Shown: positions 19,237 to 29,194, counted from the stretch's first letter. The stretch: DNA of 64,000 bases from Dechloromonas hortensis (GCF_009469765.1 NZ_SSSQ01000003.1:309168-373167); one strand, 5' to 3'. The notes: generated by a model not told the origin, from the sequence alone. A program made the numbers and translations.

Positions 19237-21639
19237 ATGCCGGATCTTCATCTGCTTTCCCAACACACGCTGGTGCTGGCTGTCCGCGCCGCTCTTCTGG
19301 TCGGGCCGGCGCTCGGCCTCGGTTTTGCGCCGCAGTCGGCACTGGCCCAGGCTGCCCGCCCGGCACAGGCCTTCGATATTCCGGCCGGCCCACTGTCGAC
19401 GACGCTGACCCGCATTGCCAGCCAGGCCGGTTGGCAACTGAGTGTCAATGCGGCGCTGCTCGCCGGTAAAAATGCGCCGGCCATCGCCGGCAGCATGAGC
19501 GCCCAGTCGGCCATCGAACAGGCCCTGGCCGGCAGCGGCCTGGACGGGGTGGTGGTCGGTGGCGAATTGCGCGTCCGGCCGCGTAGCGAGGCCGAGGCCA
19601 CCTTGTCGCCACTCACCGTGACGGCAGCCATGCAGCCGGGCGAGCTGCCCAAGGCCTATGCCGGCGGCCAGATGGCGCGGGGCGGGCGGCTGGGCATGCT
19701 GGGTAATGTCGATACGATGGATTCGCCCTTCAGTGTCACTGCCTTTACCGCCCAGAGCATCCAGGATGCCCAGGCGACGACGGTGGCCGATATGGTGCGC
19801 CTGGACCCGTCGGTACGCAGCAGCGGCATGGGCGCCGACAATGCCGATGCCTTTTTTATCCGCGGCTTTGCGGTCGGCGACAACAACACCGGGGAGATCG
19901 CCTTTGACGGGCTCTATGGCGTCGGGCCGAACTATCGCGTGATGGCCGATTACGCCGAGCGGATCGAAGTCCTCAAGGGGCCGGCGGCGATGATTTACGG
20001 CATGTCGCCGAACGGCGCCGGCGGCGGCACGATCAATGTCGTGCCGAAGCGGGCCGGCACCGATCTGACGCAGGTCCGCGGCGACTACCTGAGCGATGGA
20101 CAACTCGGCGGGCATGTCGATGTCGCCCGCCGCTTCGGGCCGGAACGTCAGTTTGGCGTCCGCTTCAACGGCGCCTACCAGAACGGCGATACGGCACTCG
20201 ACAATCAGTCGAGACGGAGCAGCCTGGGCGCCCTGGCGCTCGATTACCAGGGCGAGAAGCTGAAGGCGACGCTGGATCTGATCGATCAGCGGGAGAATAT
20301 CGATGCCCCCTCCCGTCGCTTGTGGCTGAACAACGGCGTGGCGGTGCCCGAGGCGCCGGATGGCCGGCGCAACACCACGCAGTCTTGGGAATACTCGCGC
20401 AGCGACGAGCAGTCGGCGCTGTTGCGTCTTGAATACGAGGCGACCGAGCAGCTGTCGGTGTTCGGCAGTTTCGGCACGGCGCAGACCGATGTCGAGCGCC
20501 TGTTCAATACGCCGTCAATCACCAGCAGCAGCGGCAATACCAGTGTTTTGCCGGTGGCGGCGATTTTCGACGTGCAGCGCAGTTCGCTCGAAGGCGGCTT
20601 GCGCGGGCGCTTTGAAACGGGGGCGCTGAAGCATCGGGTAACCCTACAGTTCAGCCGTTACGAGGATAGCCTAGGGCGGGGAACGGTGAATGGGCGGACT
20701 TACACGTCGAATCTCTACACCCCGATCGACCGCCCGGCGCAGGATGTCGCCTTGCCGGGCAGCGTGCTCAAGCAGTCAGCCAACACGCTAAGTGGCGTCG
20801 CACTGTCCGATACCGTGTCGGCCTTTGACGAACGGCTGCAGGTGATCCTGGGTCTGCGCCAGCAGAACGTCAATTCGGAAAACTATGCCGCCAGCGGCGC
20901 CGTCAGCAGCAGCTACGACAAGAGTGCGGTGACGCCGATGCTGGGGGTGGTCTTCAAGCCGCTGAACCATGTTTCGCTGTACGGCAACTACATCGAAGGT
21001 CTGGCCAAGGGCGATAGCGCCCCGATGACGGCACTCAACGCCGGCGAGGTCTTTGCGCCGTACAAGACGAAGCAGCATGAAGTCGGGGTCAAAGTCGATC
21101 ACGGCCGCCTGATGACCATGCTGAGCGCCTTCCAGATCACTCGGCCGAGCGGGCAATTGAGCAACAACGTCTATGCCGTCGACGGCGAGCAGCGCAATCG
21201 CGGCATCGAGCTTTCGGCTTTCGGGGCGGTGGGCGACGGGGTCCGTCTCTATAGCGGCATCACCTGGATCGACGCCAAGCTGACCCAGACCAATAGCGCG
21301 GCAACCCAAGGCAATACGGCGGTCGGCGTGCCCGGCGTGCAGGCCAGCTTCAATGCCGAATGGGATGTGCCGGTGCTGAGCGGCCTGACCGTCAGCGGCA
21401 GCGTGCTGCACAGCGGCAAACAGTATGTCGACCAGAGCAACAGCCGGCAATTGCCGGCCTGGACGACGCTCGATCTCGGCGCGCGCTATCGGACCAGCCT
21501 GCTTGGCAAGAGCGTCGTCTGGCGGGCCAACCTGCGCAATGCGCTGGACAAGGAATATTGGGCCGGCGTATCGACCTGGAGCACGCTGGCCATCGGTACG
21601 CCGCGTACCCTGCAAATGTCGGCGACGGTCGATTTCTAA
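19237..21639 (+). CDS. TonB-dependent siderophore receptor with signalling domain
   Basis: The 800-aa outer-membrane receptor has a signal peptide (about residues 1-40, cut after ALAQA). An STN/secretin signalling domain follows (about 45-120, FDIPAGPLSTTLTRIASQAG), then a TonB plug (FIRGFAVGDNNTGEIAFDGLYG, VLKGPAAMIYG) and the beta-barrel ending in a terminal Phe (SATVDF). The STN domain and the upstream sigma/anti-sigma genes mark it as a transducer. The ATG at 19237 has TGGAGG 10 nt upstream. The substrate is probably a ferric siderophore, not identifiable from sequence. Confidence 0.94.
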   Translation: MPDLHLLSQHTLVLAVRAALLVGPALGLGFAPQSALAQAARPAQAFDIPAGPLSTTLTRIASQAGWQLSVNAALLAGKNAPAIAGSMSAQSAIEQALAGSGLDGVVVGGELRVRPRSEAEATLSPLTVTAAMQPGELPKAYAGGQMARGGRLGMLGNVDTMDSPFSVTAFTAQSIQDAQATTVADMVRLDPSVRSSGMGADNADAFFIRGFAVGDNNTGEIAFDGLYGVGPNYRVMADYAERIEVLKGPAAMIYGMSPNGAGGGTINVVPKRAGTDLTQVRGDYLSDGQLGGHVDVARRFGPERQFGVRFNGAYQNGDTALDNQSRRSSLGALALDYQGEKLKATLDLIDQRENIDAPSRRLWLNNGVAVPEAPDGRRNTTQSWEYSRSDEQSALLRLEYEATEQLSVFGSFGTAQTDVERLFNTPSITSSSGNTSVLPVAAIFDVQRSSLEGGLRGRFETGALKHRVTLQFSRYEDSLGRGTVNGRTYTSNLYTPIDRPAQDVALPGSVLKQSANTLSGVALSDTVSAFDERLQVILGLRQQNVNSENYAASGAVSSSYDKSAVTPMLGVVFKPLNHVSLYGNYIEGLAKGDSAPMTALNAGEVFAPYKTKQHEVGVKVDHGRLMTMLSAFQITRPSGQLSNNVYAVDGEQRNRGIELSAFGAVGDGVRLYSGITWIDAKLTQTNSAATQGNTAVGVPGVQASFNAEWDVPVLSGLTVSGSVLHSGKQYVDQSNSRQLPAWTTLDLGARYRTSLLGKSVVWRANLRNALDKEYWAGVSTWSTLAIGTPRTLQMSATVDF

Positions 21640-21668
21640 ATGGCGTAATCGGCAGAAGGATGCACGCA

Positions 21669-22394
21669 ATGAAATTTCACTACGCAGTAATGACCCTCGC
21701 ACTCGCCATGCTGGCCGGTAGCGTCCAGGCGCATGGCCTCTGGGTGGCCCAGCGGGCCGGACAATGGGCGGCGGTCTATGGCGAAGGGGCCGAGGACGAG
21801 GCTTATGACCCGGTAGCCATCCAGCGGGTCGAGGCCTGGCGGGAGCAGGGGCAAGCGGCCCGCTGGCATAGCGAAATACGGGCTGGGCAGTGGTTGTTCG
21901 TTCCCGAAGAGCCGGTGGCCCGGCTGGCCTTGCGTTTCGATGCCGGCGCATGGCGCGAGATGATGGATGGCCGTTGGCTGGCCGACGGGCAGGCGGCGGG
22001 GGCCGGGGAAATACGGCGGACCTGGCGCCTGCTACGTTATGCGAGCGCCGTGCTGGCCTCGTCGGACAAGCCGGCGCTGGCGCTCGGCCTGCCGCTGGAA
22101 ATCGTGCCGCTGAAGGATACCCTGGCCTTGCGCAAGGGCGACAGCCTGCCGGTCCGCCTGCTGCTGCGCGGGCAGCCACTGGCCAATGCCAAGGTGATCG
22201 GCGACTTCATCAATGATGATCAGGCGGCGCCACTGCGCACCGATGCCGACGGTCTGGTCGTCGTGACGCTGGCCAGCAACGGCTTGAATGTGATCCAGGC
22301 GAGCCATGCCGAGGCATGTCAGGCCGAATGCACGACCGAGCGCGTCGTCCATTCGACGACTCTCTCCTTTATCGTGCCGCGGCTACCGGAGTGA
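21669..22394 (+). CDS. DUF4198 periplasmic protein
   Basis: The 241-aa product has a signal peptide ending at SVQAHG, and then a DUF4198-like domain (HGLWVAQRAGQWAAVYGEG, and GQPLANAKVIGDF with TDADGLVVVTL in the C-terminal half). Proteins of this family often sit beside TonB receptors for metals and are thought to handle metals in the periplasm. It starts 29 nt after the receptor stop, with AGAAGGA upstream of the ATG at 21669; the ATG at 21660 is also in frame. Confidence 0.85.
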   Translation: MKFHYAVMTLALAMLAGSVQAHGLWVAQRAGQWAAVYGEGAEDEAYDPVAIQRVEAWREQGQAARWHSEIRAGQWLFVPEEPVARLALRFDAGAWREMMDGRWLADGQAAGAGEIRRTWRLLRYASAVLASSDKPALALGLPLEIVPLKDTLALRKGDSLPVRLLLRGQPLANAKVIGDFINDDQAAPLRTDADGLVVVTLASNGLNVIQASHAEACQAECTTERVVHSTTLSFIVPRLPE

Positions 22395-22403
22395 TGGCCG
22401 AAC

Positions 22404-22817
22404 TCAGCCGAGCAGGGTAAGGACGATTTCCCGCCGGTGGCTCTGCGTCCGGTGTTCGAACAGGTAGATGCCCTGCCAGGTGCCGAGCAGCAGGCGGCCG
22501 TCGGCGAAGGGCACGCTCAGTGAAACGCCAGTCAGCAGCGAACGGGCGTGGGCCGCCATGTCGTCGTCGCCTTCGAGGTCGTGGCGGTAGGCCGGGTCGC
22601 CGTCCGGCGCCCAGCGCTGGAGCAGGGTTTCCAGGTCGCGGCGGACCGTCGGGTCGGCATTTTCGGTGATCGCCAGGCTGCAACTGGTATGGCGGACGAA
22701 AATGTGGGCAATCCCGACGTCGACCGCAGCACTGGCCACCAGCGTGGCGATTTCGCCGGTGATCTCGGTCGAACCACGGCCGCGCGTGGTGATCGACAGG
22801 CGATACTGTTCGGCCAT
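22404..22817 (-). CDS. YjbQ/UPF0047 family protein
   Basis: This 137-aa protein contains GIAHIFVRHTSCSLAITENADP, and HDLEGDDDMAAHARSLLTG followed by LLLGTWQGIYLFEHR, all hallmarks of the YjbQ family. Members have weak thiamine phosphate synthase activity and are sometimes named secondary thiamine-phosphate synthase; the physiological role is unresolved. It is convergent with the DUF4198 gene and follows the HNH gene by 8 bp. Confidence 0.9.
   Translation of the reverse strand: MAEQYRLSITTRGRGSTEITGEIATLVASAAVDVGIAHIFVRHTSCSLAITENADPTVRRDLETLLQRWAPDGDPAYRHDLEGDDDMAAHARSLLTGVSLSVPFADGRLLLGTWQGIYLFEHRTQSHRREIVLTLLG
22697..22729 (+). repeat. Uptake-signal-like motif, site 7
   Basis: CGAAAAT, 15 bases, then GTCGACCGCAG, within the yjbQ-like gene (antisense to it). 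Confidence 0.65.
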
Positions 22818-22825
22818 GGCCCGGC

Positions 22826-23191
22826 TCAGTCCTTCTTTTTCAGCATGCCTTGCAGCGCGGCGAACGGGTTGTGCGTCGCGCCGCCGCCACGTTGCGAGCT
22901 GTCGGTGTAGCCGCGGTCGGCTTCGATCTGCTTCTGGTGCTCGTTGTCATGGCAGTAGATGCAGAGCAGTTCCCAGTTGCTGCCGTCGTTCGGATTGTTG
23001 TCGTGGTTGTGGTCGCGGTGGTGCACCGTCAGTTCGCGCAGGTTGGCGGTGGTGAATTCGCGGGCGCAGCGGCCGCAGATCCACGGGTAGATTTTCAGGG
23101 CACGCTCGCGGTAACCCTCGGCGCGGCTGTCGGCGGCCTTGCGGGCATCGCGGACGACCTGGTCGAGGCGGCTGTGGTCGATGGCTTTCAT
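22826..23191 (-). CDS. YajD-type HNH nuclease
   Basis: The 121-aa protein has two CxxC zinc-type pairs (CGRC and CIYC) around the HNH core LTVHHRDHNHDNNPNDGSNWELLCIYCHDNEH. This is the YajD arrangement. Its cellular role is unknown. It heads a two-gene minus-strand unit with the yjbQ-like gene. Confidence 0.88.
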   Translation of the reverse strand: MKAIDHSRLDQVVRDARKAADSRAEGYRERALKIYPWICGRCAREFTTANLRELTVHHRDHNHDNNPNDGSNWELLCIYCHDNEHQKQIEADRGYTDSSQRGGGATHNPFAALQGMLKKKD

Positions 23192-23308
23192 GCGGTTGTC
23201 TCCATAGGGCTGGGGTGGATTCTAACGCGCCGGCCGGCGCGCCCGGTGCTGGTGACGGGCGGGCGCAGCCCTTAGAATCGGGTTTTGCCCATTTTCAGAT
23301 AAGACAAC

Positions 23309-23734
23309 ATGCCCCGCATCAAGATCGATTTGCCTGAGCGTTTCAGTTTCTCGACCGAAATTCCCATCTACATCGGCCATATCAACTACGGCCATCACCT
23401 CGACAATGCGGCGCTGATCTCACTGGTTTCCGAGGCGCGGGTGCGCTTCTTCAAGTCCCTCGGCTATAGCGAACTGGATGTCGAAGGCGTCGGCATCGTC
23501 GTCGCCGATGTCGCGGCGCAGTATCGTTCCGAAGCCTTCCACGGCGAGACGCTGCGCGTCGAAATGGCCGCTGACGATTTCAACAAGTACGGCTGCGATC
23601 TCGTCTGGCGCCTCAGCGACCTGGCCAGCGGCCGCGAAGTGGCGCGTGGCAAGCACGGCATCATGTTCTTCGACTACACCGCCCGCAAGGCGGCCCTGGT
23701 GCCGTCGGCCTTCATCGCCAAGGTGAGCGCCTGA
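23309..23734 (+). CDS. Acyl-CoA thioesterase, hotdog fold (4HBT)
   Basis: This 141-aa single-domain protein has the 4HBT pattern, with the active-site region IGHINYGHHLDNAALISLVSEARVRFF and RSEAFHGETLRVE. The substrate is probably an acyl-CoA. Its stop is 2 nt from the radical SAM start, so the two are co-transcribed. Confidence 0.82.
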   Translation: MPRIKIDLPERFSFSTEIPIYIGHINYGHHLDNAALISLVSEARVRFFKSLGYSELDVEGVGIVVADVAAQYRSEAFHGETLRVEMAADDFNKYGCDLVWRLSDLASGREVARGKHGIMFFDYTARKAALVPSAFIAKVSA

Positions 23735-23736
23735 GC

Positions 23737-24627
23737 ATGATCCCGATCCGCTACGTCGAGCCGGTCTTCCGGCCGCCCAGCGAGGCGGAATCGCTGATCC
23801 TGCCGGTCACCGACGGCTGTTCGTGGAACCAGTGCACTTTTTGCGAGATGTACACCGCGCCGCAGAAGAAATTCCGCGCCCGGGAGGAAGACGAGGTGCT
23901 GGAAAGCATTCGCCTGACCGGCCTGCGCTACGGCGATCAGGTGCGCCGGGTCTTTCTCGCCGATGGCGATGCGCTGGTCCTGCCGACGCGGCGCCTGCTG
24001 AGCATCCTCGAAGCGATCCGCACGTACCTGCCTGCGGTGCGGCGGATTTCCTCGTACTGCCTGCCGCGCAACCTGCGCAAGAAATCGCAGCAGGAAATCG
24101 ACGAGTTGGCCGCGGCCGGCCTGAAGATGGTCTATGTCGGTGCCGAGTCGGGCGACGATCAGGTACTGGCGGCGGTCAACAAGGGGGAAAGCTACGAAAC
24201 GACGCGCGAGTCGCTCGACAAGCTGGGGCAGGCCGGCATAACGCGCTCGGTGATGATCCTCAACGGCCTGGGCGGCAAGGCACTCAGCGCGCAGCATGCC
24301 GACAACTCGGCACGCCTGATCAATGCAACGCAGCCGGAATACCTGGCGACGCTGGTAGTCAGTTTTCCACAGGGCGAACAGCGCTTGCGGGCCGGTTTTC
24401 CCGGCTGGGAGCCGCTGAGTCAGCACGAGCTGTTCGTCGAAACCGAGCGCCTGCTGAGCGGGCTGGAACTCAAACGCACCGTTTTTCGCAGCGATCACGC
24501 TTCCAACTGGCTGGTCCTGAAAGGCACGCTAGGGGCGGATAAGGCGCGTTTGCTGGGTGAGGTTCGCCAGGCGATTACTGCGCCTGAGTCGGCCGGCTTG
24601 CGCCCGGCCTGGGCGCGGGGGCTGTAG
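23737..24627 (+). CDS. Radical SAM protein, unknown substrate
   Basis: The 296-aa protein has an N-terminal radical SAM domain. The cluster-binding cysteines lie in CSWNQCTFCEMY (C-x4-C-x2-C), which departs from the usual CxxxCxxC spacing and matches the B12-lacking YgiQ/Elp3-like families with longer spacing. Motifs include FLADGDALVLPTRRLL and YVGAESGDDQVLAAV. No other recognisable domain follows. It is downstream of the thioesterase. Confidence 0.85.
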   Translation: MIPIRYVEPVFRPPSEAESLILPVTDGCSWNQCTFCEMYTAPQKKFRAREEDEVLESIRLTGLRYGDQVRRVFLADGDALVLPTRRLLSILEAIRTYLPAVRRISSYCLPRNLRKKSQQEIDELAAAGLKMVYVGAESGDDQVLAAVNKGESYETTRESLDKLGQAGITRSVMILNGLGGKALSAQHADNSARLINATQPEYLATLVVSFPQGEQRLRAGFPGWEPLSQHELFVETERLLSGLELKRTVFRSDHASNWLVLKGTLGADKARLLGEVRQAITAPESAGLRPAWARGL

Positions 24628-24637
24628 CGCCCTTGGC

Positions 24638-25234
24638 TCAATTGACAGGTAGCACGACCCGGTCGCGGCGGCAGAATATTTTGCCCTTGTTGCCTTGATA
24701 AACGATTTCCGAGCCGGTCGGGGAAACGAAGGGCGCATAGCGGTCGGTGCGGCTGACTCTTTTGAAGCTGCCCCCGGCCGGTGCACCAGCCGAGACGACG
24801 GCCGCCAACTCGGCCGGTGACAGCGAGGAAACGGCGCCGACGAAGGCATGCCGGCTGCTGCCATCGCTGATGAAGATCTCGGTGAGCGGGGCACCGAACA
24901 ACTGCTCCGAGGTTTTGAACCAGTAGGCACCTTGCTCGATTTTGTAGGGACGCTGGCGCATGGCGTTGTAGAAATAGCCGGGCTCCAGGTCGTCGAGGCA
25001 GAGAATGGCTGCACCGAAGGTGGTGGAGAAGCTCGAGTCATCCGGCCAAGCACAGGTGGTGACGAGCAAGGCGAAAATTGCCGTGCTGGCCGGACGGCGG
25101 AAGCGGCCGGCAGTCTGTGCCCAGGCGTGGTTCCCGAAATCAAGCGGATGGCAGAAAAGCCGATTGACGACGGGGGGTACAACGATCTGGCGGCTCACCG
25201 TCAAGCTTGTTGTCCTCGATTGCGATGTCGTCAT
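24638..25234 (-). CDS. Hypothetical membrane-anchored or exported protein, 198 aa
   Basis: The protein has a hydrophobic segment near residues 50-65 (STAIFALLVTTCAW) and then a soluble domain with LEPGYFYNAMRQRPYKIEQGAYW. It starts 16 bp after the cfa-like stop and is probably co-transcribed with it. I do not recognise a family; the N-terminal 45 residues are basic and the start at 25234 is provisional. Confidence 0.55.
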   Translation of the reverse strand: MTTSQSRTTSLTVSRQIVVPPVVNRLFCHPLDFGNHAWAQTAGRFRRPASTAIFALLVTTCAWPDDSSFSTTFGAAILCLDDLEPGYFYNAMRQRPYKIEQGAYWFKTSEQLFGAPLTEIFISDGSSRHAFVGAVSSLSPAELAAVVSAGAPAGGSFKRVSRTDRYAPFVSPTGSEIVYQGNKGKIFCRRDRVVLPVN

Positions 25235-25250
25235 TTTGCCTGTACTCCGC

Positions 25251-26432
25251 TTACCTGACCGATCGGTAGACGCCGGAGCGGGCGCGCTTACTGAAGACGA
25301 TTTGCCAGAGTTGCCCCTGGCGGGAACGGAAATAGCCGGCACAGCTTAATAGATAGTACTTCCACATCCGGTAGAAGGATGTGCCGTACTTGTCGGCCAG
25401 GCGCGGCCAGCCGCGTTCGAAGTTCTCCCACCAGGCCATCAGCGTGCGGTCGTAATCGGCGCCGAAGTTGTGCCAGTCCTCGATCAGCAAGCGCCCTTCG
25501 ACACCGCCGGCGATGTCGGTGGCCGAGGGCAGCCGGCCGTTCGGGAAGACGTATTTGTCCATCCACGGGTCGAGTTTGCGCGGCGTCAGGTAATTGCCGA
25601 TGGTATGGAGCAGGAAGAGGCCCGTGTCCTTGAGCCGACGCTCGACGATGGCGAAGAAATCGGCGTAGTTCTTCGGGCCGACATGCTCGAACATGCCGAC
25701 CGACACCACTTTGTCGAACTGGCCGGCAAGGGCGCGATAGTCGAGCAGTTCGATGCTGACCGGCCACCCGGCGCAGCGCTCGCGGGCCAGTTTCTGCTGC
25801 TCTTTCGAGACCGTGATGCCGAGGACTTCGACGCCGTAATGCTCGGCCGCGTAGCGGGCCAGTCCGCCCCAGCCGCAGCCGATGTCGAGCAAGCGTTCGC
25901 CGGGCTGCAATTCCAGCTTGCGGCAGATCAGGTCGAGTTTGTCCCGTTGCGCTTCTTCCAGCGTCGCCGCTCGCAGCCAGTAGGCGCAGGAGTAGCTCAT
26001 CGTCGAATCGAGCATGGTCTCGAAGACGTCGTTGCCGATGTCGTAATGGCGTTCGCCGACGACGAAGGCGCGCCGGCTCGATTGCAGATTGAACAAGGCG
26101 TGGCGCATGACGACGCGGAGCAGGCGCCACTGCATCCAGCTATCGATGTGCCGATCGGCGTCGACCACCAGCAGGCGGTGAAAAAGCTGATCCAGCCTGT
26201 CGCACTCCCACCAGCCGTCCATATAAGCCTCGCCGAAGCCCAGCGAGCCTTCCATGACGACACGACGATAAAAGCGCGGGTCGATCACCCGGATATCCCA
26301 GGGCGCATCGCCGTTGATCCGGAATCCTGCCTTGTTCGCCAGATGATGCACGGTGCCGGATGCCCGTGCTTTCATCGGGGCGAGTTTCTGGGCGGAAGAT
26401 GTTCTTGATGAGATGGGCGAGATCGATGCCAT
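25251..26432 (-). CDS. cfa: Cyclopropane-fatty-acyl-phospholipid synthase family protein
   Basis: This 393-aa SAM-dependent methyltransferase adds a methylene bridge to membrane phospholipid unsaturated chains. Sequence evidence includes GSLGFGEAYMDGWWECDRLD in the N-terminal domain, SMTYSCAYW, the SAM motif LLDIGCGWGGLARYAAE near residue 170, and the C-terminal FERGWPRLADKYG. Length is close to E. coli Cfa. GGAGGAGG precedes the ATG. The following hypothetical gene is likely in the same operon. Confidence 0.9.
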   Translation of the reverse strand: MASISPISSRTSSAQKLAPMKARASGTVHHLANKAGFRINGDAPWDIRVIDPRFYRRVVMEGSLGFGEAYMDGWWECDRLDQLFHRLLVVDADRHIDSWMQWRLLRVVMRHALFNLQSSRRAFVVGERHYDIGNDVFETMLDSTMSYSCAYWLRAATLEEAQRDKLDLICRKLELQPGERLLDIGCGWGGLARYAAEHYGVEVLGITVSKEQQKLARERCAGWPVSIELLDYRALAGQFDKVVSVGMFEHVGPKNYADFFAIVERRLKDTGLFLLHTIGNYLTPRKLDPWMDKYVFPNGRLPSATDIAGGVEGRLLIEDWHNFGADYDRTLMAWWENFERGWPRLADKYGTSFYRMWKYYLLSCAGYFRSRQGQLWQIVFSKRARSGVYRSVR

Positions 26433-26746
26433 AGCCTCCTCCTCCGATGGCCGCTTTCGTCATGAGAAAAGTGCTGCGCTACGTCGCCGGGTGCTCCATT
26501 CGCCGGGCCAACGGCGAACCGTCAAGGTCAGCGCGTGGGACGACGCGGCCTGAGACTCGCAATGGTTAGCGGGCCAGCCGATCGAGCAGCGATTTGTCGC
26601 GCTGCGCCGGCTGCCTTTTTCGGCACGCCCGCTGACCGCTCCGGCGTACTCCGGCTGATCAGTACGTTTCCCTGAGGCGCATGGGCGAAGGTGGTTCGCC
26701 CGGCACTGGACTCGCCCTGCGCTCATCTAGCTTCGCCGGCCGAGTA
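26433..26746. other. Gene-free gap of 314 bp
   Basis: No ORF with a plausible ribosome site or recognisable protein. It lies between the start of the cfa-like gene and the stop of a small exported protein. I saw no hairpin terminator or motif copy here. Confidence 0.5.
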
Positions 26747-27046
26747 CTAATGGTGATGCCTGTGCTTGTGCCCGCCCCGGTACGGACCATAATCGTGGCG
26801 ATATGAATGGCGCCCATAGCCGTAGGGCTGCACATAGACCAGCGGCGGCGGGGGTGCGTAATAAATACGAGCCGGGCGCGTGTAATAGACCGGCGGTGGC
26901 GGCGCGTAATAAACGGGGGGCGGCGCAACATAGGCCGGATAGCCCAGGCTAATGCTCACCCCGACGCGCGGCCCGTGGGCGTATGCCCCGGACACCAAGC
27001 TTGCCGAGAGCAGCAAGCCAAGCAGAACGATGCGAAGAGTTTTCAT
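26747..27046 (-). CDS. Secreted Pro/Tyr/His-rich protein, 99 aa
   Basis: A clear signal peptide (MKTLRIVLLGLLLSASLVSGAYA, cut before HG) precedes a low-complexity mature part with APPPVYYAPPPPVYY-like repeats and a His-rich tail ending in HHH. GAAGGAGGT lies 6 nt upstream of the ATG, an excellent ribosome site. Similar short PY-rich exported proteins occur widely in betaproteobacteria with no known role; the His tail suggests possible metal binding, which is inference. Confidence 0.75.
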   Translation of the reverse strand: MKTLRIVLLGLLLSASLVSGAYAHGPRVGVSISLGYPAYVAPPPVYYAPPPPVYYTRPARIYYAPPPPLVYVQPYGYGRHSYRHDYGPYRGGHKHRHHH

Positions 27047-27214
27047 ATTAGACCTCCTTCATGGCAGACCATAGATCAGGGACTACCTCATATAAATAAG
27101 AACGCATGAACCGCTGGAAGGTTTCGCTTTCCCAACATTTGGTAACAAATGAGTGCGGCCTGCATCTGGAAATGACCGGCCGCGTGACTGTCGAATGGCG
27201 CCGCAGTTGATCGC

Positions 27215-28294
27215 CTAGCCGAGACGCATTTTTTCCCCGTAACCGGTCATTTCCAGATAGCCGCGCCCGACCTCCCGCTCGTCTTCGAGCAGGCGCACCG
27301 CGCCCTCCCAGTAAATCGCCCCGGTCGACCGCCGGCTGTCCAGTTCCTGGTCGTCCATCAACACCTGGAGACCGAAAAGCCGCTGCTCGAGGCGGACGCG
27401 CCACTCCACCGGATAAGCGATGCCGGTGCGCGGCGAGCGCCACTGGCGCAAGGCTTCGAATATCACGGCCGTGGGCGGCAAGTTGCGGCTGCTGCCGTCG
27501 GCCTGGCGGAAGGTGGCGGCCGACCACAAGGCTGCATCGGTCGCATCGCGCAGACGGAAAGCCATCAGTGCACCGCCGTCCGCCAGATTGATGCCGATCC
27601 AGTCCCAACCCTGGGCGCCGGGGGGCAGCTCTTCGCTCGACCATTCATGATCGAGCCAGGCCAGTCCGCTGACCGCTCGGGTTTTGCCGGCCAGCGTCAG
27701 CATCCCCTCCACCTTGAGCTGCGGCCGGCTGTAGTAGTAGCTGGCGTGACGTGGGTCGGCCGCCTTGGGGCTGAAGCCGGCACTACCGTTGAGCATCGGC
27801 GGGCCGTTCGGCACGAGGTTCAGGGCATAGGCGAATTCGGCGCTGCGCACCACGGCCCGGTAGCTGCCGGCCTGCTGCTCGAAACGCCAGTCGTCCACCC
27901 AGACCCGGGTCCGGTCGGTGGCGAAACCGGCCCGGCCAAAGCCGACCCGGGCCGAACGTTCATCATGGCGCAGGCGGCCCAGGGCCGGGTCGGCCAGGGC
28001 GGCGTGGGCGAGGATCAACTGACGCGGCGCAAAGGCGCTGGCATTGGCTTTGCCGATCCCCGTCTGGACGCGGAAGAAAGTGATTTGAAAACCCAGCGGG
28101 CTGCCGCCCTCCGGCCAATTCAGCCAGCCCGTCGCATACCACCATTCAATACGGAAATCCGGGTGCGCGCCGTGGTCGGCCGGGAAGCTCAGGCGGCGGC
28201 CCGGCAGGACCGGGGCAAACTCGACCGTAGCCGCTGCGTCCCGGCCGAAAACGCCGAGGCCGGCCAGCGCGACGAGAAAATCGCGCCGCTGCAT
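27215..28294 (-). CDS. AttH/CrtC-like lipocalin-fold protein
   Basis: The 359-aa product has an N-terminal twin-arginine-like RRDFLVALAGLG leader and a lipocalin-like domain pair (RIEWWYATGWL, SHEWSS-like LDHEWSSEELPPGAQGWDW). This matches the AttH/carotenoid 1,2-hydratase domain. It is the last gene of an ABC transporter operon; the ATG overlaps the permease stop (TGATG), and GTG at 28297 is an alternative. In AttEFGH-type systems AttH works outside the membrane with the transporter; the substrate is unknown. Confidence 0.78.
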   Translation of the reverse strand: MQRRDFLVALAGLGVFGRDAAATVEFAPVLPGRRLSFPADHGAHPDFRIEWWYATGWLNWPEGGSPLGFQITFFRVQTGIGKANASAFAPRQLILAHAALADPALGRLRHDERSARVGFGRAGFATDRTRVWVDDWRFEQQAGSYRAVVRSAEFAYALNLVPNGPPMLNGSAGFSPKAADPRHASYYYSRPQLKVEGMLTLAGKTRAVSGLAWLDHEWSSEELPPGAQGWDWIGINLADGGALMAFRLRDATDAALWSAATFRQADGSSRNLPPTAVIFEALRQWRSPRTGIAYPVEWRVRLEQRLFGLQVLMDDQELDSRRSTGAIYWEGAVRLLEDEREVGRGYLEMTGYGEKMRLG

Positions 28295-29161
28295 CACCAG
28301 TCCTCGCGCACGGCCAACACCGCGTCCTGGCGCATTGCCTGACCACCGGCGAGCACTGCGGCAAGGGCGGCGAGGGCGACCAGGCCGAGCGCGAACAGCG
28401 CCAGCGAGGCCCAGGGCACATGCAGGTCCATGCTCCAGTGGAAGCTTTGCCGATTGACCACTTCGATCAGCACCAGGCCGATGGCGCCGCCCGCCAGCAG
28501 GCCGGCGGCAACGCCGACACCGGCCGCCAGCGCTCCTTCCTGGGCCAGCATCCAGCCGATCTGGCGGCGGCTCAGGCCAAGGTGGCGGAGCATGCCGAAC
28601 TCGCGGCGGCGGGCCGCGGCCAGGGCGGCGAAACTGGCCGCGACGCCGGCCAGGCCGATGGCAATGGCGACCGCTTCGAGCAGATAAGTCACCGCGAAAG
28701 TCCGGTCGAAAATTTGCAGACTGAGCGCCCGGATCTCGCCCGGCCGGGAGATTTCCAGCACGCCGGGGCCGGCCATCGCGGTCAGCGCCGCGGCCACCTG
28801 CTCGGCATCGGCAGTCGCCGCGAGATAGATGCCCGCATCATTGACCAGGCGATCCCCGGTCAGGCGGCGGTAGTCGCTCAGATCGATCATGATGGCGCCG
28901 GTCTGCCGCGCATAGTCGCGCCAGACCCCGGCGACGTGCAGTTCGACGGGCTGGCCGGCGAGCGGCAAGACCACGGGCTGGCCGACGCGCCAGCCATAAA
29001 GGTCGAGCATCGCTTCGGAAATCCAGATCGCCGGTGTTTTCCCACGTCGTACCGGCCCGACCAGCGGCAGGTTGCTGCCGTCGGCGGCGATTGAGCGGGC
29101 GATCAGGGCGACCGGCGCTTTCCCGGCCGCCAGCCGTAGATTGGCGTGGCGCGTGAAGTTG

Positions 29162-29194
29162 CTGCGGTCAACGCCGTGTACGCTCGAAATTCGC
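29162..29194 (-). repeat. Uptake-signal-like motif, site 8
   Basis: On the minus strand: GCGAATT, 15 bases, then GTTGACCGCAG, inside the permease gene; weaker tract. Confidence 0.35.
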